A stretch of DNA of 11,613 bases from positions 1 to 11,613 of the forward strand of contig JAADIC010000273.1 of the NCBI GenBank assembly GCA_013151535.1, in the 5' to 3' direction. Both the position numbers and the translations under genes were made by a program. The notes under the pieces are model-generated. The model made no database searches. It was not told the DNA's origin and worked only from the letters and a program-made list of their open reading frames with translations. This document shows, piece after piece, positions 6,038 to 11,613 of this stretch. This DNA is from Alphaproteobacteria bacterium (GTDB lineage: Bacteria > Pseudomonadota > Alphaproteobacteria > Rhodobacterales > Rhodobacteraceae). Numbering within the stretch: the first letter of the stretch is position 1; each line of letters begins with the position of its first letter.

Positions 6038-6061
6038 AATGTGAATAATATTTACATTATA
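6038..6061 (-). promoter_or_regulatory. Promoter -10 box with overlapping 21-bp operator-like palindrome
   Basis: Positions 6038-6058 read AATGTGAATAATATTTACATT, split here as AATGTGAATA A TATTTACATT: a 21-bp palindrome with one mismatched pair. Its upstream edge on the - strand overlaps a perfect TATAAT (6061-6056). No good -35 is seen at 16-18 bases, as expected of a promoter needing help or tightly regulated. The position over the expected start of transcription suits a repressor. The neighbouring TetR protein is one candidate binder but nothing in the sequence proves it. Confidence 0.5.
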
Positions 6062-6094
6062 GGAGGCTGACTGGCTAAAGCCTTGAATTTACGG

Positions 6095-6712
6095 CTATCT
6101 TTCTTCAGGCAAAATCCCCAAGCCACGCAGATAGACCCCGATACCGCTTTCCAGCAGGTCTTCCGGTGTAAACGGCGCGCGCCCGCCCGGTTCACCCCGG
6201 GCAAACAGTTCAACCACACCGTGGCTCATGGCCCAGATATGTTGGGTGACCATGGTGGCGGGCGGGCGTTTATCGGCGGGCAAATGCTCCATCAATTCGG
6301 TCGTGGCGCGGCTCAGAACCGACATCGCCCGCTCACTTGCCAGCGCCAGCGCCGGATCGGCGTTGATGCGCAATCCGCTTTCAAACATCGCGATATAATG
6401 GCCGGGATGCTTGCGCGCGAACGCGAGGTAAGCCCGCCCGGTGGCCTCGAACGATGCCAGCGCCGATGGCGCGCCCTTGCGATAGGCAAACTCCATCAGG
6501 TCGGCGAAAATCTCAAAGCCTTGCTTGGCGGCCTCGGCGATCATGTCTTCCTTGCCGGTGAAATGGCGGTAAGGGGCGGCGGGTGAGACGCCGGCGGCTT
6601 TCGCGGCCTCGGCCATGGTAAAGCCTTGCGGGCCTTTTTCTTCGATCAACACCAGCGTCGCATCGACCAGCGCCTGTTTCAGATTGCCGTGGTGATAGCC
6701 GCGCCTAGACAT
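6095..6712 (-). CDS. TetR-family transcriptional regulator with WHG-type C-terminal domain
   Basis: A 205-residue one-component regulator. The N-terminal helix-turn-helix is typical of TetR: YHHGNLKQALVDATLVLIEE (6-25), then FTMAEAAKAAGVSPAAPYRHF (31-51) with the recognition helix and the conserved YRHF. The C-terminal ligand and dimer domain has W160 and His164-Gly165 in HIWAMSHGVVELFA, matching the WHG class. The ATG at 6712 is chosen because it begins MSRRGYHHGN, the usual start of this subgroup; a longer frame back to 6781 would sit inside ppk2. It overlaps the ppk2 stop by 8 bases, so it is probably translated by coupling. The ligand is unknown. The gene is last in a close-packed series and may regulate that series or the DUF2852 promoter after it. 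Confidence 0.88.
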   Translation of the reverse strand: MSRRGYHHGNLKQALVDATLVLIEEKGPQGFTMAEAAKAAGVSPAAPYRHFTGKEDMIAEAAKQGFEIFADLMEFAYRKGAPSALASFEATGRAYLAFARKHPGHYIAMFESGLRINADPALALASERAMSVLSRATTELMEHLPADKRPPATMVTQHIWAMSHGVVELFARGEPGGRAPFTPEDLLESGIGVYLRGLGILPEER

Positions 6713-7574
6713 GCCACAAATCCGGCCCACCGCAGATTTTTGCATCCGGCGCATGGGCAATAGTGGCGTCTTTGTTGTCATAGTCGATCTGGCTCAGCAC
6801 CGCTTGGATCGCCGCCACCCGGGCGCGGCGTTTGTCGTCGGAACGCACGATGGTCCACGGGGCGGTTTCAGTGTGTGAACGCGTGAAGGTCTCTTCAATG
6901 GCGGCGCTATATTCATCCCATTTCGACAGGCCCTTCACATCAATGCCGGATAATTTCCACTGCTTCAGTGGATCACTTTCACGCTTGAGGAACCGGCGCA
7001 ACTGTTCGGTGCGCCCGACATTCAGCCAGATTTTGAACAACCTGATACCCTCATCCACCAGCATCTCCTCGAACGGATTGACCTGCTGAAAGAAATGTGC
7101 GCGTTGCACGGGCGTGCAAAAGCCGAACACCTGCTCGATCACGCCGCGATTATACCACGAGCGGTCAAACAACGCGATTTCGCCGCCCGAGGGCAGGTTC
7201 TGGATATAACGCTGGAAATACCACTGGCTGGCCTCGCGGTCCGAGGGTTTTGCCAGCGCCACGATCTTGGCGCTGCGCGGGTTCAGATATTCGCGAAACC
7301 GCTTGATGGTGCCACCCTTACCAGCGGCATCGCGCCCCTCAAACACAATTGCGATCCGCGTGCCTGACGTTTTCGCCCAGCTTTGCAGCTTGACCAGTTC
7401 GATTTGCAAAGCCTCTAGCGTGTTTTCATAATCTTTCACGTCCCAGCGATCCGCATAGGGGTGGCTGTCGTTCAGGATGTCGTTCTTTTTAGACGCCTTT
7501 ATCGCCGCGCGCATCTTGCTTTGCGCGGGGTCGTTGTAAAAGCGGCTGATGGCGCCGTCAAAGGGCAGGGGCAT
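6705..7574 (-). CDS. ppk2: Polyphosphate kinase 2 (PPK2), one-domain class I type
   Basis: A 289-residue cytosolic kinase that uses polyphosphate to phosphorylate nucleotides; one-domain class I members mainly make NTP from NDP. Walker A is GRDAAGKGGT (80-89, Lys86), Walker B is DRSWYNRG (137-144), and the lid region has RRFLKRESDPLKQWKLS (193-209). The N-terminal part includes VFEGRDAAGKGG after the usual helix with LQIELVKLQSW. ATG at 7574 has CGGAG (7585-7581) 6 bases upstream. It follows the hydrolase gene by 36 bases and overlaps the TetR gene. Class assignment is from length and overall pattern; substrate choice between ADP, GDP and AMP cannot be fixed from sequence by eye. Confidence 0.93.
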   Translation of the reverse strand: MPLPFDGAISRFYNDPAQSKMRAAIKASKKNDILNDSHPYADRWDVKDYENTLEALQIELVKLQSWAKTSGTRIAIVFEGRDAAGKGGTIKRFREYLNPRSAKIVALAKPSDREASQWYFQRYIQNLPSGGEIALFDRSWYNRGVIEQVFGFCTPVQRAHFFQQVNPFEEMLVDEGIRLFKIWLNVGRTEQLRRFLKRESDPLKQWKLSGIDVKGLSKWDEYSAAIEETFTRSHTETAPWTIVRSDDKRRARVAAIQAVLSQIDYDNKDATIAHAPDAKICGGPDLWHV

Positions 7575-7610
7575 GGGGTTCTCCGGGGCTTGTTGCCCTT
7601 AACATGCGCT

Positions 7611-8567
7611 TTACGGCGCGCTTTTCAATCCCACCTTGGCGGCCAGCCTGTCAATGGCATCAACCACAACAGCAGTATCGGTCTGATGCGGCATGTGGCC
7701 GACACCGTCCAGAACCGTGACATTGATGTCCTTGATCTGGTTGGCCAGAATTTTGGTGTGGATCTTGCAAGGCACGATTGTATCCGCCGTGCCGTGGATG
7801 GCTTCAACCGGCACCGAAATTTCGCCATAACGCGGCACCATCTGGCGCACCTCGGCCTTGAGGGCGGCCACCTGCAAAGCGTTCGCCCGTTGCTGGCTGC
7901 GTCGCAAGGTCAGGCCCGTGCCTACGAATTCGCCAAATCCTTCGGGCACGGTTTGCGGCGCAAAAATCCCTTCAAGCGACGATTGCACAGCAGAGGCAGG
8001 CGTAACCGCCGCGATCAGCAACCGCATGAACGGGCCGGTAACCGGGTTGGAGGTCAAGAAATAAAGCGTGCCAAGCCCCTTTTCCCAGACATTGGACGGG
8101 GCAGCGACCAGCACCAAACCCGCCACAAGATCGGGCTGATCCAGCGTCAGGCGCAAAGACACCGAACCGCCATAGCTTTGGCCCAGCAAATAAACCTTGT
8201 CATAGCCGAGTTTGCGAATGGCAGCGGCGATCACATCAGCCTGCTCGGCCAGGGTTTCGCCTTTGGGATTGAATGCGGGGGAATAACCAAGCCCCGGGCG
8301 GTCGACAGCGATCACGGTGAAACGGTTCTCAAGGGCCGGGGCAAGGGCGAAGGTCAAATCGTTAAGATTGCCGCTGGCGCCATGGATCAGCACAATTGGC
8401 GGACCCTGGCCCGAAATCTTGAGGTGAAGCCGCGTGCCATTCACATCGACGAACTGCCCGCCCTGCGGCCAACGCTTGGCTGTGCGCGCCTCGTTGCGCG
8501 CCGCCAGCAACATCAGAATACCAAGGCTAATCGCAATCAGGATCAGCAAAATACTCAACCATTTCAT
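7611..8567 (-). CDS. Membrane-anchored alpha/beta hydrolase
   Basis: A 318-residue alpha/beta-hydrolase fold protein. Residues 3-23 ([20 protein letters not shown]) form a hydrophobic anchor or uncleaved signal, so the catalytic domain probably sits at the inner membrane facing the periplasm. The oxyanion-loop motif is HGASG (62-66), the nucleophile elbow GQSYGG (129-134) with Ser131, the acid Asp262 in GTADTIVP, and His291 in GVGHMPHQ; together these make a complete Ser-Asp-His triad. A cap-like insert lies between about 160 and 230. The start overlaps the metA stop by four bases (ATGA), so translation is coupled. It could be an esterase, lipase, epoxide hydrolase or haloperoxidase-like enzyme; the substrate is not predictable. 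Neither a lipobox nor a clear cleavage site was seen. Confidence 0.85.
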   Translation of the reverse strand: MKWLSILLILIAISLGILMLLAARNEARTAKRWPQGGQFVDVNGTRLHLKISGQGPPIVLIHGASGNLNDLTFALAPALENRFTVIAVDRPGLGYSPAFNPKGETLAEQADVIAAAIRKLGYDKVYLLGQSYGGSVSLRLTLDQPDLVAGLVLVAAPSNVWEKGLGTLYFLTSNPVTGPFMRLLIAAVTPASAVQSSLEGIFAPQTVPEGFGEFVGTGLTLRRSQQRANALQVAALKAEVRQMVPRYGEISVPVEAIHGTADTIVPCKIHTKILANQIKDINVTVLDGVGHMPHQTDTAVVVDAIDRLAAKVGLKSAP

Positions 8568-9502
8568 GTGCTTGCCCGTCCTGACAAATCCCCTATCAGG
8601 GTCATGTCAAAAGGCGTGCTCTGGTAGATTTCATTGATCCAGTTGCCATAAAGCAGATGCGCATGGCTGCGCCAGCGGTTATCCGGCGGCTGGCCGGGAT
8701 CGTCATCAGGATAGTAATTCAACGGTATATTGATCGGCGTGCCATTGGCGATATCGCGGTCATATTCCTGTTTCAGGGACACGGAATCATATTCGAAATG
8801 GTTAAAGATATAAAGCGCGCGCCGCGCCGTATCTTCGACCAGACAAGGGCCAACCTCGTCTGATCCCAGCAGGGTGCGCATACCGTCAACGCCGTTGATC
8901 TCGGCCTCGCGCATTTCGGTCCAGCGGCTGACCGGAATGACGAAATCATCGGAAAATCCGCGCAAATATGGCGAGGCGGGCGACAGGTTTCGATGCCGAA
9001 AACAACCGAACGCCTTGGCGTCCAGCATATGCTTTGCCACCCCGTGAAAATGGTGCAACATCGCCATGCCGCCCCAGCACACACCAAAAGTCGACAGCAC
9101 ATTGCTTTGCGTCCAATCCATCACTTCGCGCATTTCATCCCAATAGGTGACGTCCTGAAACGCCAAATGCTCAATCGGGGCACCAGTGATAATCAAGCCG
9201 TCAAATTTACGATCTTTCACCGCCTGAAACGGCTGGTAAAAGCTCTCCATATGCTTAGCCGAGGTATTGCGCGAGATATGTTCGCTCATCCTAATCAGGG
9301 TCAGTTCGATCTGCAGCGGCGTCGCCCCGATCAGGCGGGCAAACTGGGTTTCGGTCTGGATTTTCTTGGGCATCAGGTTCAACAGACCGATTTGCAGCGG
9401 GCGAATATCCTGCCGTGCGGCATGTGCGTCCGACATCACCATAACACCTTCATTCTGAAGGATATCATAGGCGGGCAGGCTGGAGGGCAGTTTTATAGGC
9501 AT
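8564..9502 (-). CDS. metA: Homoserine O-acetyltransferase (MetA type)
   Basis: A 312-residue MetA (also metAA) enzyme that acylates homoserine, the first committed step of methionine synthesis. With the ATG at 9502 the catalytic residues fall on the E. coli numbers: Cys142 in GVCWGGMA, His235 and Glu237 in FNHFEYD. Residue 111, in [11 protein letters not shown], is Glu. In studied MetA proteins Glu111 goes with acetyl-CoA and Gly111, as in E. coli TGAPLG, with succinyl-CoA, so an O-acetyl product is predicted. A weak ribosome binding site CGGA (9513-9510) lies 7 bases upstream; the in-frame TTG one codon earlier is less likely. The gene begins 12 bases after the NTPase stop and ends in a 4-base overlap with the hydrolase. 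No SAM-II-like riboswitch fits the short gap. Confidence 0.94.
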   Translation of the reverse strand: MPIKLPSSLPAYDILQNEGVMVMSDAHAARQDIRPLQIGLLNLMPKKIQTETQFARLIGATPLQIELTLIRMSEHISRNTSAKHMESFYQPFQAVKDRKFDGLIITGAPIEHLAFQDVTYWDEMREVMDWTQSNVLSTFGVCWGGMAMLHHFHGVAKHMLDAKAFGCFRHRNLSPASPYLRGFSDDFVIPVSRWTEMREAEINGVDGMRTLLGSDEVGPCLVEDTARRALYIFNHFEYDSVSLKQEYDRDIANGTPINIPLNYYPDDDPGQPPDNRWRSHAHLLYGNWINEIYQSTPFDMTLIGDLSGRAST

Positions 9503-9514
9503 CAAAAATTCCGT

Positions 9515-10375
9515 TTAGTTTGCAACAAGCGCGCTGGCAATCAGCGCGTCAAAATCATCGGTAGTTTTGACCCTGGCGATATCATCGGCGGCCACACTCA
9601 CACCCCAGTTTTCAGCCATGGCGCGATAAATCGGCAGGCGATGGGCAAGGGTTTTGCGATTGGCCCAGCGCATGAAATCATCTGGATCAATTTCGGCCTC
9701 TAACAGATTGTTTTCACCGGTATATTCAGCCCAGAGGCTGCGCAGAAAATCCTTGCCAAAATACATCGGTTTGGGGGCCAGATCAAAGCGGTGCGCCAGT
9801 TCTTCGGCGTGATCCTCGCCCCCCTTGATCCAGACCATCAACAGGTTATCCGACAACGCTTTGAGAACCGGATCATCCTGATCCTCAGGCTTCACAACCT
9901 CGCAGATCGAACCGCCGGAATCGCAGATGAAATTGGCGTAGTCATAAAGCCGATCTGCGCGATCTATGAACGTCACCGTATCCAGCAAAGCCGCGATTTC
10001 GGCGCTGCGGTGCTGCTCCTGACGGCGCTGGTACTCGGCAAAGGGAATACCGCCCAATTCAGGATTGCCCGGTTTGCCCATATAACTTGACAGCGGTGAC
10101 AGGTTCTCGAACGTGATGTTTGAGCCGATATAGATCGAGTCACTGCGCAGCAAATCCGCCAGAAACGGGTTGCGCATGGCCTCGGCCTTGAAATTATCGA
10201 CGATATGTTCGCCCATATAGCGCGTACCGATGCGGTAATCGACCGAGTAGTGAAACCAGTCACCACCGGCGCGCAGGATGTTGGAGACATGGGTTTTGCC
10301 AAGCCCCGACATGCCAAACAGCATGACGCGCTTGTGCTGGTTTTGCATCCAGTCTTTGGCGGTATGATACAACAT
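9515..10375 (-). CDS. P-loop NTPase / kinase-like protein of unknown function
   Basis: A 286-residue soluble protein. Walker A is GMSGLGKT (21-28) straight after a beta strand (RVMLF). A kinase-like substrate segment HYSVDYRIGTRYMGEHI (42-58) follows, and FICDSGGS (149-156) may be the Walker B strand with Asp152. The layout, with P-loop near the N-terminus and an acidic pocket residue after the next strand, looks more like nucleoside or small-molecule kinases than AAA+ motors; no sensor or arginine-finger motifs were seen. From memory, proteins like this are conserved in Rhodobacterales as ATPases without a known role. The ATG at 10375 has GGGA nearby at 10383-10380. The metA gene starts 12 bases after its stop, which suggests a shared transcript. 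Confidence 0.75.
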   Translation of the reverse strand: MLYHTAKDWMQNQHKRVMLFGMSGLGKTHVSNILRAGGDWFHYSVDYRIGTRYMGEHIVDNFKAEAMRNPFLADLLRSDSIYIGSNITFENLSPLSSYMGKPGNPELGGIPFAEYQRRQEQHRSAEIAALLDTVTFIDRADRLYDYANFICDSGGSICEVVKPEDQDDPVLKALSDNLLMVWIKGGEDHAEELAHRFDLAPKPMYFGKDFLRSLWAEYTGENNLLEAEIDPDDFMRWANRKTLAHRLPIYRAMAENWGVSVAADDIARVKTTDDFDALIASALVAN

Positions 10376-10438
10376 TTCGTCCCGTTTTCAGCGGCTTCGT
10401 GCGAGTGCTTTAACGCATATCTGCGCGCTGGAGCAAAT

Positions 10439-10477
10439 GGAAAGGCATGTTGCGCCTAGAGCAATTTGCGCCTTTCC
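10439..10477 (-). terminator. Possible stem-loop at the end of the transporter gene
   Basis: On the - strand GGAAAGGC (10477-10470) pairs with GCCTTTCC (10446-10439), and TTGC pairs with GCAA inside it; the transporter stop codon lies in the hairpin. Only ATTT follows, so it would be a weak terminator or an mRNA-end stabiliser. The segment contains CTAGAGCAA, which recalls the TTAGAGCAAA end of the element at 1841, a loose likeness only. Confidence 0.35.
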
Positions 10478-11322
10478 GACCAGATATTGACGAAATTCGC
10501 CGAAATAATGATCGCAGCACCAATGAATACCGCAATTGCGAACGGCTCGTCATAATAAAGGATGCCGATGATGGCCGCCAACGGCAGGCGGACAAAATCC
10601 ATCGGATAGACAAAGACGGCGGGGGCGATTTTCAGGGCCGAGGTGATGCAGAAATGCGCGAACAGCCCGGCCACCCCGACCACAATCACCCAAGGCAAGG
10701 TTTCAAGCGTCGGCAGGGCGATATCGCCGTCATATCCGGCGGTGATAAGGCCCAGCACCGCCTGAATGGTGACCAGCCAGAACATGATCGAGGTAACCGA
10801 CTGGCTGCGCGTCAATAATTTGGTGGCGATGCCCGAACCAGCAAAAAACAGCGCGCAGAGCGCGGCGGCGATGATACCGGCGCTCAGGCCGATCTGGTCG
10901 GGGCGCGCCACGATCAGGATGCCGGCGAAACCGACAATGGCCGCCCCAAGTCGGACCGGGGTCAGTCGTTCCGACAGAAAGAACGGCGCGAACAGCGCGA
11001 CCCAGAGCGGGACGGAAAATTCAAACGCGAAAAGCTGGGGCAGGGTGATTAGCGAAAGCGCGAAGAACCACAGGTTCTGGCCGATGAAATGGCTGGTATT
11101 GCGCAACACTTGCAGGCGCATGTTGCGGGTGTTGATCTGGTGCAATGTCCCGCCCGCTTTGGCGATAAGCAGCACAATGGCAATGCCCATCAACGAGCGG
11201 TAAAGCATCAGTTCGAACGTATCAAGCTGATGCGCAACCGCGCGCCCGGCCACGGCCATGGAGATGAAAGAAACCACTGCCCCCATCATCCAAATGGCGG
11301 CTTTTACCGGTTGGGGCTGCAT
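10456..11322 (-). CDS. EamA-type (DMT superfamily) 10-helix transporter
   Basis: A 288-residue integral inner-membrane protein with about ten hydrophobic helices, arranged as two EamA repeats (roughly 8-140 and 145-283). Helices can be seen at WMMGAVVSFISMAVAG, LMGIAIVLLIA, LWVALFAPFFL, GAAIVGFAGILIVARP (the conserved end of repeat 1), IIAAALCALFFAGSGIA and the last IAVFIGAAIIISANFVNIW. Members export or take up metabolites such as amino acids, nucleotides or S-adenosylmethionine; the substrate here cannot be told. ATG at 11322 has AAGGTGG (11336-11330) 7 bases upstream. A long hairpin lies just before that site. The downstream NTPase gene begins 80 bases after its stop. Confidence 0.9.
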   Translation of the reverse strand: MQPQPVKAAIWMMGAVVSFISMAVAGRAVAHQLDTFELMLYRSLMGIAIVLLIAKAGGTLHQINTRNMRLQVLRNTSHFIGQNLWFFALSLITLPQLFAFEFSVPLWVALFAPFFLSERLTPVRLGAAIVGFAGILIVARPDQIGLSAGIIAAALCALFFAGSGIATKLLTRSQSVTSIMFWLVTIQAVLGLITAGYDGDIALPTLETLPWVIVVGVAGLFAHFCITSALKIAPAVFVYPMDFVRLPLAAIIGILYYDEPFAIAVFIGAAIIISANFVNIWSERRKLL

Positions 11323-11340
11323 TTGAAATCCACCTTGCCA

Positions 11341-11395
11341 TCTTTGTTCTTCAAAAACTTCTATGCCTCCGGCGGGGATATTTGAAGAACAAAGA
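11341..11395. repeat. 15-bp inverted repeat upstream of the transporter gene
   Basis: TCTTTGTTCTTCAAA (11341-11355) is the exact complement of TTTGAAGAACAAAGA (11381-11395), with a 25-base loop that contains GCCTCCGGCGGGGATA. It lies between guaA and the transporter gene; its near edge is only 4 bases from the transporter's ribosome binding site. It could end guaA transcripts (though no T-run follows on the - strand) or, if inside the transporter mRNA, shape its leader. The CTCCGGCGGGGATATTTGAA motif recalls a sequence I remember as frequent in Rhodobacterales intergenic DNA; that is memory, not a search. Confidence 0.6.
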
Positions 11396-11527
11396 GGCGG
11401 GCGATTTTTTAACCAAATTTTAGGATAGTTGTATCAGAGTGATCTTGCGGTACAGGCGGGGACGCCGATGCCCGATCCATCTTGTGAACGGAGATGGTGC
11501 CTTGAGGGGGTGAAATCCCTCGGGGTG

Positions 11528-11613
11528 CTATTCCCATTCAATCGTTCCCGGTGGTTTTGAGGTGATGTCGTAAGTCACACGGTTGATGCCCGCGACTTCG
11601 TTGATGATGCGGG
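11528..11613 (-). CDS. guaA: GMP synthase (glutamine-hydrolysing), C-terminal end (partial)
   Basis: The last 27 codons of a gene that continues beyond the right edge. The protein ends RIINEVAGINRVTYDITSKP then PGTIEWE, which matches the very conserved C-terminus of GuaA (NEV-GVNRVVYD-SSKPPATIEWE type). GuaA makes GMP from XMP with ATP and glutamine; this part belongs to the dimerisation domain. The stop is TAG at 11530-11528. A 5-bp hairpin (GAGGG 11504-11508 with CCCTC 11517-11521) and a 6-bp one (CCATCT 11477-11482 with AGATGG 11492-11497) follow, neither with a T-run. Confidence 0.92.
   Translation of the reverse strand, partial: RIINEVAGINRVTYDITSKPPGTIEWE

Noticed and set aside
6713..6781. 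N-terminal extension of the TetR protein
   Set aside because: It would lie inside ppk2; the ATG at 6712 begins the usual MSRRGYHHGN and overlaps ppk2 by only 8 bases.
7461..8627. A 388-codon open frame on the + strand opposite ppk2 and the hydrolase
   Set aside because: It runs across two convincing genes on the other strand and has shadow-like composition and no start signals.
8993..9703. A 236-codon open frame on the + strand opposite metA and the NTPase
   Set aside because: It spans the junction of two genuine genes in antisense and resembles no protein family.
10376..10455. SAM-II-like riboswitch upstream of the NTPase-metA unit
   Set aside because: SAM-II elements often precede metA in alphaproteobacteria, so I looked for the P1 stem and the GCTAAA pseudoknot segment; the stretch has GTTAAAG but no matching P1 pairing.
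11396..11527. Gene or regulatory RNA between guaA and the transporter
   Set aside because: Only two short hairpins and an isolated T-run on the + strand with no gene leading into it; nothing further can be supported.

Overview
The window looks like a chromosomal segment from an alphaproteobacterium, most likely Rhodobacterales (Roseobacter group). The grounds are the housekeeping protein sequences (IlvI with a GEAS thiamine-diphosphate motif, Bpt leucyltransferase, a DUF2852 protein, GuaA C-terminus), GC-rich codon use, and intergenic inverted repeats of a style common in that group. The assignment is from recognition, not from a search. There is no sign of phage, plasmid, transposase or CRISPR.

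Layout. Positions 1-1758 are read on the + strand: the 3' end of an unrecognised gene (1-234), a 294-base spacer, and an exported outer-membrane beta-barrel protein (529-1758). All other genes are on the - strand, so the barrel gene and ilvN converge at about 1759-1968. That gap holds a 17-bp terminator-like hairpin and a 117-base nested palindromic element. Reading the - strand from right to left: guaA 3' end (11528-11613, partial), an EamA-family transporter (10456-11322), a P-loop NTPase (9515-10375), metA (8564-9502), an alpha/beta hydrolase (7611-8567), ppk2 (6705-7574), a TetR regulator (6095-6712), a DUF2852 membrane protein (5536-5952), bpt (4573-5400), the ilv leader peptide and attenuator (4336-4432), ilvI (2541-4295) and ilvN (1969-2529).

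How the genes work together. ilvI and ilvN encode the two subunits of acetohydroxyacid synthase. They sit behind a good sigma-70-type promoter, a 14-codon leader peptide whose third to seventh codons read Ile-Leu-Val-Val-Ile, and an intrinsic terminator: a classic-looking attenuator that would sense branched-chain aminoacyl-tRNA. From the NTPase to the TetR gene the reading frames are packed (12-base gap, 4-base overlap, 36-base gap, 8-base overlap), so they may form one transcript joining methionine synthesis, polyphosphate-driven nucleotide phosphorylation and a regulator. MetA carries Glu at position 111, which predicts acetyl-CoA rather than succinyl-CoA as donor. The DUF2852 gene has its own -10 box overlapped by a 21-bp palindrome, and a strong terminator. 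No wholly new system is evident. The items most worth following are the ilv attenuator, the nested palindromic element, the orphan barrel protein and the operator-like palindrome.
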